Shown here piece by piece: positions 10,897 through 22,984 of a DNA stretch of 64,000 bases. Source of the stretch: Kwoniella bestiolae CBS 10118. Taxonomy: Eukaryota > Basidiomycota > Tremellomycetes > Tremellales > Cryptococcaceae. How positions within the stretch are numbered: position 1 is the first letter of the stretch; each line of letters begins with the position of its first letter. The notes beneath the pieces are model-generated. The model did not search any database. It had not been told where the DNA came from and saw only the letters and a program-made list of their open reading frames with translations. The position numbers and the translations under genes are program-made. Location of the stretch: the NCBI RefSeq assembly GCF_000512585.2, contig NC_089248.1:682001-746000 (forward strand). Reading direction: 5' to 3'.

Positions 10897-13168
10897 GATG
10901 TCGATATGTTATGTTGCGTTGAAGGAAGGAAGAAAGAGAAAGTTGAATGATTCAGAATAAAGTTATGCAGGGGGAAAGTTGAAAGAGAGATCCAACCGCT
11001 AGGGTTTATGAGGATATTGGAACGACTGTGCACCGGGCAGGGTACGTTGTGGGAGAACAAGCGATGACTTTCGCGGAGAATCGTGCTCTTTCTTGGGGGA
11101 ATGACCTTTCAATTCCGATCTATCGAACGGTATTTAACCAACTTTTTGTGTGATGCCAAGAAATATAGGCGAGAGTAGTTTGATTTTCAACATCCTTTAA
11201 GAAACTTTTTTTGTCTTGTATATTAGACACCGTGCCATTGTCATACCGACGGTATCGCACACATAGCATAACGCAGTCAGAAAAGATTGGAAGTTAGTGC
11301 AGATCATTACGCTAATTTGGAGAGTTGCCAAGATAAAGGTGTGATAACGTGCTGGAAGTTGTCTCGGTGACAGACATGCACAGTCGAAAGATAGGATATC
11401 ACCATCGTCCAGACGAGTCGAGACTCTGAATTGGATTGGATCAAGATAACGATTTGAACCATTGTTACATCGCCTCGCCACTTTTAGATCAGTTCGACAA
11501 ATTACATCATGGACTAGATCGGCGCTAGCCGCACTCATTGTCTTGGCAACCTTTGACGTTAAAACGGTGCCATTGCCGCAGTGGTATTGAGTTACGTTTC
11601 AAGAGGTGGTGTGATACTCGTGCTCGACATGCCATTGGGTCCCATCAGACTTCATAGACCGTTAGCAGGCTTGGCATCAGACTATATCACGTTTAATCAG
11701 GCTGATCGGCAATCTTTCGAGTGACACGTCGTAGGTCGAGGTCATGGTCATGCTCCCAGGTATGCCCAAGCACTAGCACGTCCATTCCAACATCGAGGTA
11801 CATATATACACGGTCACACACTCCCACAGTTTCATGGTGACCATCAAAGGAGGGTGGACTTAAAGCGATTGTGTTAAGGAGATCTTCCAGACTCTCATCC
11901 CCAAAGTCCAGTTTGATGACAATGACCGCTCAGTCCACCATCAATGAGGAGACAGCATATACCCATATACTTCCGGATATCTGTCGGTGCACATCATGGC
12001 TTTATCGTAAACTAGACTTATGGCTTCGCCGGTGATGACGATCAACTGCCCATCCCTCATGCCAAGCAATGGGATCAATCACCTTGACAGTGATGATGAC
12101 CGTACAGTATCCACTTGATGAAAATCATTTCGTTCCATATCTTCTACATTCAGGGTCGAGACAGTGATCGAGTATTCCAAAACGAAAACGGATCTAACGA
12201 GCTACTAACCCATGATTAGCCTGCTTTTCCTTATCTCATCGCTGTCAACGTGCCCATTTACGGTAAGCACGGTAATCCACGGTGTTGGGTACGACCTAGT
12301 CGAACGATTCTCACATGCTACCATGAGTCTTGGAGTCTTGTTCTTGTTAGACTGATACCTTCGCAACCGCTTCATTCAAGTAGGATCATAATTCCGGATC
12401 TTACCAGAAGGGTCCATACCGCACCTTGAAGTCGAGCTGATAAGAAGGAATCAAGGTGACAATTGTGTGCTAATTTGAGCTCCGCCGAGACATCGGTTCT
12501 TGACGAATCACAACATCGTATTGCAGGTGGTTGTATCAGGGGGCACACAATCACTCATCTACGTTGTACTGGAATTCTTCGATTGATAGCCCATCCTGCA
12601 TTTGGAATTTGCAGTGGCATGGGGTCCCAAGTGGAGGAATATACCAAGCTCCATAATACATAGACTCTAGAATCTTTTCAATCACTTCTTGTTGCCCGCC
12701 CATTCTTCCTCACATTCTAGATGAGCCAGATTGTTAAACAGTCTTATGCATACAAATGTAGGAACTTCTCATCTACGACCACAGACTCGATAAAGCACTG
12801 CATCCCGACTGATCTGCAAAGTTGAAGCTCGAGATCGCTTGATTAGTACCAAGGTCGGGGACAACTTGGGAATCCCAAGTGTTGTAGTTTTTGGCTTCTC
12901 TCGACACATCTGGTAAAATACTTCTCGTCTAAGGAGACAGACATGAAACAGTTCTCTTTTTTGGTCGTTGGTATCAAATTCAAGGTCAACAACTTCTTCA
13001 TGCTATGATACAGATATTTGTATAATGCAGAGTCCAACATATAGTACAAGAAATTGTACCTAGAAAGCTTGTCTTCTCCAACGTATCTCGACAATTCCAG
13101 CTCGTTTTGATGTCTCACAATTCAGCATGACGACCCAAATGTGCCCTAGCAGGGTTTCTAAAACTTTC
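10897..13168. other. Long stretch without a recognised gene
   Basis: About 2.3 kb, the longest gene-free stretch in the window. Open frames are short (11197-11538 minus, 113 codons; 12843-13118 minus, 91 codons) and match no family I know. The part next to 10897 should be the DUF1275 promoter. I looked for tRNA A/B boxes, reverse transcriptase or transposase motifs and terminal repeats and saw none. A non-coding RNA gene or decayed sequence is possible. Confidence 0.45.
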
Positions 13169-13765
13169 CTAGACCACCCCAAATAACCGAGCTATCTCAT
13201 CAGCCTTGTCCATCTTCAGTCCGGTCAAACAGCTCTTAATCGTTGGATCGCTTCTGAAGATCGCTCGACTTGCTGGTGGAAGAGGCGGTGGCGCATCTAG
13301 CTCGTCTCTCTGAGTGTGTGCTTGGATCGTCGATGCTGAGTTCGGGGGATTGGATGATGAGTCGTCGCGGATCTAGTCCGATGCGCATCAGGTCAGAACA
13401 GAAATATCATGATCTGATCAGACAGGAAGGTAAGTAGCTTACAGTAGATACACTAGTTGCGTTCCGGGTATGCCTTCGAGGCGATTCTGAGAGTTGAGCA
13501 ATGCATCAGCTCGTACTTGACTGTATGACACGAGTTTGATATACTACTCACCGATCCCGCCTATCGTACCCTTTACAGCAGGGAGGTACAGTCCACCGGG
13601 AAACTGGACATTCGTAGAGCTGCCCGCTGACACTCCGGACCTGGGATCTGATGAGGCTGGTGGAGTCTGGCTATCGTGCGAGTTGGTGTGATTTAGGGGA
13701 GGTGGTCTGTTGGAACGGGGACGGAGTTCTGAGGTCGAGGCTGTCGGGGTAGAAGGGGAGGACAT
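13169..13765 (-). CDS. Small unknown protein, Ser/Thr/Pro-rich with conserved-looking C-terminus
   Basis: I do not recognise the family. ATG at 13765 opens a Ser/Thr/Pro-rich, probably disordered N-terminal half (MSSPSTPTAST), followed by VQFPGGLYLPAVKGTIGGIG. Splicing with two introns (GTGAGT donor near 13550, GTAAGC donor near 13440) joins ESPRRHTRNATSVST and then IRDDSSSNPPN. The last exon ends DPTIKSCLTGLKMDKADEIARLFGVV and stops at 13169. The total is about 155 residues. The C-terminal 30 residues look like a short amphipathic helix pair and could be a docking element. The SPRRHTRN stretch is a possible basic phosphorylation site. It is divergent from the STEEP1-like gene, with about 450 bases of shared upstream DNA. 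The three-exon model rests on splice signals and an unbroken frame only. Confidence 0.55.
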
Positions 13766-14215
13766 TGCGGGTGAGCGAAGTACTGATATTGCTTAGGTGA
13801 TACTGATGTAAGGGTGTTTGGGGGGAGGGAGTAGTAAGGGAGTAGGGGATTTGCTTTTGTCTTTGTGAGTGGGTTCACTGCAGTGGTATAGCTGTACAAG
13901 CAAAGTTGAACGCAGAGACTCAACATTCAACATCAGAATGCAACATCTAGATCGCGTTTTGACTTTTGATTTTCGAAGGTGGAGGTCGACTGGGGTGTTT
14001 GTAAATGACATTAGGAATTCTTTGTAATCCTCCGGATACGAGGTTAGAAGGTCCTGTAATGTGTTTGCTATCCACTACTCGCTTGAGATTGTGCACTGCT
14101 CTCATCAGTCATTCCTCTTCTTCATTCAACTTCGAAATACTTTCGCTCACCCCATACCATCCCAAGGAACCATCTCGAACCTTTCACATCCAACTACAAC
14201 ACACACTGACCGACC

Positions 14216-15126
14216 ATGCCAAAAGTGTATTCCCGCGCGGTCACCTCCTCCTCCGAACAAGCTGGACAGACGCAGTCCTCCCGAGCGGTCCTGAGATCGT
14301 ATTATTGTCTATGTGGAGATTTTGTCTTGGTCTTGCAGGGGAAGTTGGACAGGTTGCCCAGGAGGAAGTGAGTCGGTTGTTCTTCTCTTATATGTATCTG
14401 TCTAGCTGGATGGGTAGAATGGAGCAAATGGACCGAAGGCGTTGAACCCATTCGGTGCTTCAAGTTGTATGGAAATGATGGAGTTCCTCAGCGATAGGGA
14501 TAAATTATATTCAGTTGATTCTGGCCATACTAACATCGCGTTTACAATGCAGGACCGACGGGGCATACATAATACGTTCGAAAGACGGTAAAGATCCCAT
14601 CAAACAGCCAGCTAGGAAGTTCAAGCTGAACGCTACGCCCGGTCAAAGATGCCTGATCAAGAAGTGAGTGTATTATCATATCATCTGATATACAATACAC
14701 TTATCATGGTCTACCTCTGTATATCGTATATGTCCAGAGCTGATGTCGTGTCTGTCATACAGGAAGGGCACACAGGAGCTGGAAATCAGACAACCATTCG
14801 TATGTTCCCGATGCAATACGACGAGTGAGTCCTCACCCCTTACTCTCGTACACTCATACACCATAAAAGTATTGACGCTTCGCCATCAGTCGCATACCAG
14901 ACGTCCCTCCCTCCAGCAGGGGACGGACCGTTCCTCTACATCCTAAAAGGTTCAATGACGGAGCTGTAAGTTTTTGTCTTCCTTCCTCTGCCTCTACCTA
15001 AACCCTGGGATTGATAGGCTGATGGTACTGTGGATGTATAGACAAGGTAGGATACCGCCCGACGCATTTGAGGGGGAAGAGTCTTTACCGCCTAGTGAAG
15101 ATTTGGATAAAGAGATTTCGGCGTAG
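14216..15126 (+). CDS. STEEP1 / CXorf56 (UPF0428) family protein
   Basis: Homologue of human STEEP1 (CXorf56), which in animals helps STING leave the ER and also associates with spliceosomes. The fungal role is unknown. The start is ATG at 14216 in a good context (ACCATGCC). Five exons join to MPKVYSRAVTSS, then SYYCLCGDFVLVLQGKLDRLPRRK, the family signature of a paired cysteine motif and LxxLPxR. TDGAYIIRSKDG and KFKLNATPGQR follow, then a second cysteine pair in FVCSRCNTTIAYQT, and PFLYILKGSMTEL. The two CxC/CxxC pairs probably bind one zinc. The protein ends SEDLDKEISA at 15126, about 150 residues. Human STEEP1 is about 220, so the long charged C-terminal coiled region is missing. Introns begin near 14369, 14663, 14824 and 14966 (GT-AG). 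The family assignment is firm; the function is inferred. Confidence 0.82.
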
Positions 15127-15426
15127 TTCTGTTTGGGTTTGGAAAACTCTGAATAGATACCTATATAATCATGAAGTATGCAAAACCGTTGTACAAGTAG
15201 CATTAATGCCTGAATCACCATACAATCGAACTATCCCCCTATCGATTTCTTTGAACCGCTTACATAGTGATAGTGAAGTTCACTTATTCATCAAGTTGCA
15301 TACCACATTTACTACTTATCACAACGCTGTATTTGGCATAATAAAAAGAACATTTGACTACATCAACCTCATTGCGATACTCCATCTGTCACTATTCACT
15401 GCGTTACTCTTCTCTGATTCCACTAC
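15127..15426. other. Convergent intergenic region
   Basis: Three hundred bases between the 3' ends of the STEEP1-like gene (plus) and the zinc-cluster factor gene (minus). It is AT-rich and should hold both polyadenylation regions. Nothing else seen. Confidence 0.5.
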
Positions 15427-18206
15427 TTATCTAGATCCCGCAGGCCAAGAATTCTGATGATGATCTTTCGCCGGTCTAGCCAGTCCATTTTGACCTTGCT
15501 GTTGTTGTTGTTGCTGCTGCTGGTTCGAAGGTATATTATAACAGAAAATCTCAGACAACAGATGATCCAAAGCCGAACTAGGAATAGGATTGAACTGCCC
15601 CTGTTCAGGGTGCGGAGCATTTCCAACAGGAGGGTAAGGCTGAGGTGGATAATTGGTCGGCTGTGGTTGTAGATGATTATCCGCAGAGGACGAAGAAGAG
15701 GACTGTTCGCTCGCCATCCATCTATCCGAACTGTCCATATATTGATTATGCCCCGCAGATAACCCAGTGGTACTGGGCCCAGAAGATTGTCTTAACGATT
15801 CGTGTATGTTAGTCGGTTGATTCCCATTCCCATTCCCATTGGAACCAGGATCCAACACACTAGAATAAGAAGGTGGATTGTTGTTGGTACCAGTATCGGC
15901 ATGCTGATCGCCATTCAAGATATCGTTCTCCTGTTCGAGTGATTTCGTCCAATCTTCCGCTGATCTGACCATCGATCCAATCAAATTACTAAATCCGTTC
16001 GCCAGCGAGTCTCCCCCAGAATCGTCCGAGGGAATCAACGCTCCGATCGCTCGGAACGCTTGGGAAACTTGATTCATTACTAATAACCACGATCTCGTTC
16101 TAAATGCCTTATGAATCTGACCCTTCGATCGCAAGATTTGAATCGTCCCAGCTTCAAACTCGATCAGGACCTTGGCAGCCTCGTTGGCTATGCACATGAC
16201 ATCGTGCAATGGGAACAGTGCGGCATACACTCCGTTATGTAGATCGTTGACCAGGTTTTGGGAAAGTTCAGCACATGTGACGAGACACGCTTCGGTGTTG
16301 ACGCCTCTTCGCCTGCCCCAGTCCCATACGGCTTCGACGGCAGGTTTGGGATTCTCGGTATCGGTGATGAATCGGACGATCTCAGTAGGAGTGAAGGCTC
16401 GCTGGATGGCATAGTTCACTGCTGATGCGGCGTTCATCACGGGTGGAATCTCTGGGTACGCATGCGGTGATCCAGATAAGTAATGAGTGGCGATGAGCGA
16501 TCGAAGTCCAGTTACATAGACTTTGTTGGTCTCGTATCGTCGACGAATGGATCGATAAGCCACCCAGCCAGATTCAACTCCGCGAGATTGTTCAGCAAGG
16601 ACTCCTACGGGAGAGGTAAACTGTCAGCCCGAATCTAGAACGAGGGAAACTTTTACATACTGATCAAGGCATCATGCCTTCTGTCGAGATCCTCCATCCT
16701 TCTTTCATGGTTCTGAAATTCGTTCAAGATACCTCTGACAGGATCATAGGTCGGATTACTAGCACTAATATCGAGGGCGCGTTTGATGTTCGTTATGGTA
16801 TCTAGGACCTCTTCTGATCTCGCTAACCTGTCGCATACCGACAATCTGCCAATCAGGACCGCCAAATCACCTTTCGCTATACCTTCCTGCCAGAGACCTA
16901 ATTGTTCGTTATAGTTTGTGAAATTCTCCGTGATCCTCCTCGCATGAGCTAGGTTATGAGGTTTTACTGGATTCAAATCCTCAAAACTGATTGTCGCCTG
17001 ATCCGCGATGAGACTGGCCCACAACCATAGATCCGTACAGTCGAATGCGAAGATCGGGTCGGTGTCGGCGATAGCTTGATCAACGAGTTCATGGTACTCT
17101 AACGTTATCATCAGATTCTTGGCGGTACCGAGCAGTCCTCGGGCGACGCCCAGATCTTTGAGGCTGGTGAGTTCCATGGGGAGAACGCCTAACGGCGCAT
17201 GGACTACTAGTAATTCGAGAGCATGCAAGGCGATGAAAGATCTGGGGAGTTGAAGCATGACTCGGTCGCGGAGATAGGTGATGTATGGTGTCAAGGTGGT
17301 ACGGATGTGCTGGATATCCGAATCGGGCGGTAAGGCTAGACTCGAAAGGTAGATGACTGTAGCCAAGAATAGACTCGTGCTGACATCGGGCGAGTCATTG
17401 TACTCTTTGTACGCCTCTTCGAGGGATTTGAGGTGAGGATGGAATGTTTTCAGTTGTGAGAAGCTATAATAATGTTGATCGATGTCAGAAATACTATTCT
17501 ACTAGTAATGAGCATCACACACTCACCCGGGCTGTAATCTAGCTTTCATCTGCTCGTCCACCAGCTCCATTAAATTCACCTCGTCATTATCCTCCTTGGG
17601 TCCTCTCTTGACCACGATCTTGCCATAAGCGACTTTGAACATTGCACAAGCCAATTCCGCAGGTCTCCCATGTAGTTTCATGCTCTTCGACTGAATGATA
17701 CAGTCAGTCTTCTCGAACGTTTCTAAATCCGGTTGTTGTTGGATTCTCGTCGCTTCGTCCAGGGATGCAGGTTGATCTTGAGTTGGCAACGGTGATATAG
17801 CAGTCAATACATCCAAAGCATGATTAACTGTACTTTGTCTTTTCGATAGTGGTGTTGACGATGAGGAAGCGCGTTTGTTGAGTTTGGGTTTCGTCGTTCT
17901 CCTCTTAGGTGTTCCATCATCTTCTTGTCCATTGGCAAGCGTCGTGTTGTTGGCGGGGTCATCCCTAAGTCTCTTTCGCTGTTTCTTCCCGCTATCATCC
18001 ACTATACACGGTAGAGCTAGGACCCTACATCGATGACATGATTTATCGGCTGGTAATGGGTTGGGTCCGGAGGGTACGTCCAGATCAGGCAGCTCACACC
18101 TTGTCTTTCGGACTTTACAGACATCGCAGGACCTTCGAGCATGAGTCCTCTTGGCTCGCGCTTCGGTGGGTATAGTCGGTGTCGTTGTGGGAGGAAGTGA
18201 TGACAT
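15427..18206 (-). CDS. Zn(II)2Cys6 transcription factor
   Basis: Fungal binuclear zinc-cluster DNA-binding regulator. ATG at 18206 opens MSSLPPTTTPTIPTEARAKR, then the cluster: CDVCKVRKTRC near 18120, a long loop of 19 residues, and CHRCRVLALPC. The six cysteines are complete, but the loop between the third and fourth is longer than the usual 5-12. A basic segment (KKQRKRLRDD, KRRTTKPKLNKR) follows and probably acts in nuclear import. Exon 2, from about 17460 to 16660, and exon 3, from about 16600 to 15427, encode the helical middle-homology region usual for this class (FSQLKTFHPHLKSLEEAYKEY, ATVIYLSSLALPP, ALHALELLVVHAPLG). The tail is rich in Asn, Ser and Gln, with a run of nine glutamines near 15500. 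Length is about 875 residues, normal for the class. It is divergent from the ligase gene. The regulated pathway is not evident from the sequence. Confidence 0.88.
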
Positions 18207-18864
18207 GTTGTTGATCTGATTTAGACGCGTGACGGGGAGTAGAGTATGAGTCGTTATCTATCGTGAGATTCCAATGGAGATGTGGGATGTTTTGTGGGCG
18301 GTATATATAGGTGTTAATGTTTATCCCGGTTGTGGAGGTAGATCTTTTCTTGCGAATGAGGACTGTTGATGACTCCGACGGATCTGTGAAGATGCTTATA
18401 ATGATGAGCAAGGGATGGTTAAATGATTACCCAGGATATTAGGATATTACGGAGATGGTTCAGATCCAGCTTATGATCAGGATGTGCTTATGATGTGGGA
18501 TGACAAAACACAACTGACCACTTCCGACGGTAGCACCGTAAGATAAGTATACTCAAATGGATTTCCAGCTCTTAAGTGAGAGCATTAAATAAGGAACAAG
18601 AGGTGTTTTTCGGATAACTGGATATAGATTAGTCCGATCACTCGACGCGTCCATAGCTCAATGAGGCGTTTCAAAGTCATCCTTTGCGTAATGTTCGGAT
18701 TCTGAAAGAATACTGGCTGATGTCAACCATCTTATTGATCCTTTGTAGCATGAGTGGGAGTTGAAGAGTGGTGGGGTTTCTTGTGTGGATAACCTAAATC
18801 AGTATGATCAGCCACTGTATATAGCAAAGTCACTTGTGTATAGCACAAATGATGCACCGTGAAT
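18207..18864. promoter_or_regulatory. Divergent upstream region of the zinc-cluster factor and ligase genes
   Basis: About 660 bases between two outward-facing start codons, so it must contain both promoters and leaders. No specific binding site is recognised. A CGG half-site search for self-regulation by the zinc-cluster protein would be possible, but I see no clear paired CGG palindrome. Confidence 0.4.
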
Positions 18865-21800
18865 ATGGATATCCCTTTTGAGAGGTGAGATGTCAATCTC
18901 ATAATTCAGCTATTTCTCCATCCCGACTTGCCCGGTATAAAGTGCTGATGCAATACCTGCCATCAGTTTCGTGAAACTCATATACCATCTGGGTAACCCA
19001 CCTAAATCATCCCAGTCGGGCACGAAACCTTCCAAAGCATTATCGCCCACCAAGATATTCCAATCATGGCTCAATCATCAACCTAAACCCTTTCCTCAAG
19101 GTAGCGGGAAACACCTGTTCCGCCTGTTATTCCCGCACGAGGGATCTCGGAGGAGATATGGTTTGAGAGAGAATAAACTTGCCCTGGAGCTGGAGAGATT
19201 ACTGGGATTGAGGGGATTATCCAAGTGGGATAAGGTGTGTTGGGATAATGGGGAGAGCGGGACGGGCTGCTTAGGGAGGGAGATTGAGATTCTCATGAGA
19301 GATAGGGTAAGCTTCTCATTCTCACCTTCAGTGTGCGACCCAGCTGACTCCGAAGGGTGTTATAGTCCATTTGCGAGCCTAAATCAAGTATCTCGCTACG
19401 AGAGATAGACTCCCTCTTTGACGAACTAGCTTCTTCCTCTACTTTCTCTCAGCTCTCCCAACAGCCTATCACCTCAAGATCTAGATCGCCCCAGGAAATA
19501 CTGTCGATCCTGTACAGAGAGTCAAACCTCACCCCATACGGAATATCAGTCCTCACGCAAATCATCCTCAGGGATCTCCGACCATTATTAACCCCACTAC
19601 CAAAATTACCGATCCGCAACCCGACAACGATGCTACGTATGAAATCCAATACTGGACCAGAACAGCTATCTCTCAGAGAGGCTTTATGTACGTGGGACAA
19701 AAGGGTGTGGGGGTTCTACAACGGTGGGATGGGGAATCTGGATAGGTGTTTTGATAAGCTCGATATGCTCGATGAAGGGGATGGGAAGCTCGTCGTAGCT
19801 GGACCGGTTGTGGGGATAAACGTCAAAGTGCGTCGACTCTTATGTGTGATCTGTCATCGGTCATCGGTATACAGCTAATGCATGATACGCGTAGATACCA
19901 AAATGCAGAAAAGGTCGGTCGATCTCTGATGCGCTTAGTGAATTTACAGAAAATGGGAATGCTCCTCCGGCTGAGGAGATTTGGGCAGAAACGAAGTATG
20001 ATGGTTATCGGTTAGTTATCGCTTCCATGCTCCCGCAAACAACCGATAGCTGACAGAGAGATCAAAATAGGATGCAGATTCACGTGGATTGCTTGGATGG
20101 AGAACTGAAGATCAAAGTATTCAGTAAATCCACTAGGGATAGCACGGAAGATAGGTTGAATACGCACTCGTAAGCTAATCGACGTCAAACACAGAAATCT
20201 CGTAGCTTACGAAGCATGCAGTATCATTCTAGCCTCTTTGAATCTACCTATACCACCTCATCTCCCTATCCATCCTTCATTACTGAAACGACTTTCGATC
20301 TTACCCGAAGTGCAGAGACGGAAAGGTGTGACCTCGATTATATTGGAAGCGGAAGTAGTGCCATATAACGAATCGTCGAGAGAAGGCGGTAGATGCCCAG
20401 GTATAGAAGAATTTTGGTGGCTTGGTAATGCTGGTGTTACAGCTTCTGCTATGCCCTTTGACAAAATACAGTATGTCCCCATCTGTCACATTCTCTATAG
20501 GCATCCCACGGAAAGGACGGATCGATTAATCTGGGTTTTAGTCATACTTCATTCGGTCAGAAACAAGACAGACACCTGTGTTTGATCTTCTTCGATATTC
20601 TGTACTTGGACGGACAGAGTCTTCTGCATAGACGATATGAAGATAGACGGGCATTGTTGGAGCAGGTCATCAGACCTATACAGGGATTTGTGAGCTGCCT
20701 TGATCACCAACATTGAATGGTCCAGATAACTAATGAAGCCGCATTGGTTTAGGCTCAATTGGCTGAAAGAACTAGAATACCTCTAGGCATTAACAGACAA
20801 TTTGCTCTACGGGTGAGTGGACAGACTCAGGCCGGTCTTGTTAAGAGTGATTGTTGAGATTCACCTTGTTCGTTATTGTAGGCACTAGAAGAAGCTTTTC
20901 AGAGAAGTAATGAACGTCGTGAAGGTGAGTCAGCTAGACCATCAAGAGGAACATCCAGCCAATAGTCCTAACTGTATTTCCATCAGAGGGTTTGGTGCTC
21001 AAGGCTTCGAATTCAACTTATGCCAACATGAAATGGCAATGGGTTAAACTCAAGGTAAGTATCACGTTCATACTGCTTTTCACTTAATGGTCTGATGTGA
21101 TGCATTCGGGTCCGCAGAAAGACTACATACCGAACTTAGGGGATTGCATAGATCTTGTCTTACTTGGTGCAGGATGGGATATAGATCGAGCGAGGGAATT
21201 GAGAGGTGCGTTGAAGGACACTCCCATGCCCTTGTCCATCTTAATATGAGTAATCGTGCTGATTCTCCGTTTAAATCGAATGATAGTTGACACATCAGTA
21301 TTCACCACCTTCTATCTGGGTGTCTGCACCAATCCTACGCGAATCTCCTCTCACAAAGAACTACCGCACTTCGAGGTGTTGTTCAGAGTATCTTACGGAC
21401 CTGATCGTACGCAGTTGGAATACTATAACGAATGTCTGAGACATGGCAGATGGGGGAGTAAACCTTTTGATAAGGATGATCCATTTAAGAGGGTACGTTG
21501 CTGCAATCCCCCGCACATACCCCGTGTACTTGGCTGATGGAAGGGATGTTTATTAAGAGATTGATAGGATTATCGTGGACATACACCTTGCAGAAAGGGA
21601 TGATACCGCCTTCTGTTATGTTTGAGAGACCACTTTGTGCGGAGGTAATGGGTGCGGGGTTCCAAAAATTGCCTGGATCTGATGTGAGTGAGAAATGACT
21701 CGTAATAAAACTGAGAAGTAGTTTTCTCGCAGATTCAGATCGCCGAGTCGCTGATATTGGGTTTTGAGCAGTATTACGAACTTCGCTGGCCTCGTTTGCA

Positions 21801-22658
21801 GAAGATCTTTGAACCTTCCGAGAGACAATGGGTAGATGGTCAGCTTTGGACCTGCTTACACTCATCAGCGTCAGTATCAGCTAATACTGTATCATCTACG
21901 GCACAGCACTTTCCTCCCAAGATTTCATCAGATCCGCACACCAATCCCTAGGATACCACATCCCATCTATCAACTCGCCTTACTCCCCACCCTCAGGTGA
22001 AGATTCCATCCGAGCATTATGGCGATCCCACTCTACTATCAACCTCATCGATGTACCCCGATTGGTCTCTCCGTCCTCGCCAAGATCCCCGAGGAGGGTC
22101 AAATCGGAACCTAACCTTACCTTCTTGATGAGAGACACTATGCCGTCTCCCGGATTGGGAGGGAGGGCGATTGAGATTGGACGGAAATTAATGGCTGTTA
22201 TGAGTGGTCGGGAGGATTTGTTGGAGGTGGATGAACCTCTCATCCCGTCATTCTTGAGACCGCCAACTACAAGCCTTCAACCCGTGAACCATTTGGCTGA
22301 ACAAGAGAAATCCGTACAAGTGAACAGACCTGAAGCCCAAGATGAGATCAGCAAACCGACCACCCCGCCACCAAAGAACACAATATCATTTGGACCGCCC
22401 CTGGTCCTGGCTACACCGCGTAAATCGCCTTCAATAAAACCCACACCGCATATTTCCCCTGTCAAACGATTGATCTCCTCGATCGATTGGTCAAGTATCG
22501 ATATACACGATCGGTCTATTCCAGCGAAGAAGCACAAGATTGGTATGAACAGAGAAGGAGGTGAGAAGGCTCGGAGGAAGGTAGGAGGAGGGATGAGAGC
22601 ATTGTCATTGAGATCGAGGTTGAAATTGGCTGCTAGGCGGGTGAAGGTTGCGTCGTGA
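18865..22658 (+). CDS. LIG4-like ATP-dependent DNA ligase without visible BRCT domains
   Basis: Nuclear ATP-dependent DNA ligase that seals nicks through an enzyme-adenylate. ATG at 18865 (MDIPFE) is spliced over an 82-base intron (18885-18966) to SFVKLIYHLGNPP and an N-terminal DNA-binding segment of ligase IV type (ALSPTKIFQSWLNHQPKPFPQG). The adenylation motif I is KYDGYR, with the nucleophilic lysine at 19994-19996. Later motifs are FSKSTRDSTEDRLNTHS, FDILYLDGQSLL, EGLVLKASNS near 20996, and KWQWVKLKKDYI, the motif V lysines. The OB-fold follows (DCIDLVLLGAGWDIDRARELR, then FEVLFRVSYGP). Instead of the tandem BRCT domains that bind XRCC4/Lif1, the C-terminus from 22062 is disordered and basic, ending RLKLAARRVKVAS. 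It therefore resembles the BRCT-less ligases found beside true LIG4 in many fungi. Exon borders in the middle are approximate. Confidence 0.85.
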
Positions 22659-22984
22659 TTGCTTAGATGTTTGGAAGAATTGGACTACTGCATTGCATAT
22701 CTACATTTTATCTTCATCTTATACTGGATATCATATCATTTCTCTGTATTGGATTGTTCAGCTGTTGTAACACTGCATGTATCAGCTTGCTCTTCTGCCA
22801 TGAGCTATAACGCCAATTGCCACTTTAGCGCCCAATGCACGACGGGGCTCGGATCGCCTCCACTTTGCTGTTCCACCGAATGGATATTGGTGGTCGCTCT
22901 TTTCTCATGTTCCCATGTTCACTATTCACTTCATCACATTTCATCCAAAACTGTGTCATCTTCACATGTCAAATAGCAGGTAGC

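Noticed and set aside
11451..11460. tRNA B-box-like word (GGTTCAAATC on the minus strand)
   Set aside because: No matching T-stem, A box or acceptor stem around it.
11197..11538. 113-codon open frame on the minus strand
   Set aside because: No family resemblance; hydrophobic stretch near its end is not enough to call a gene.
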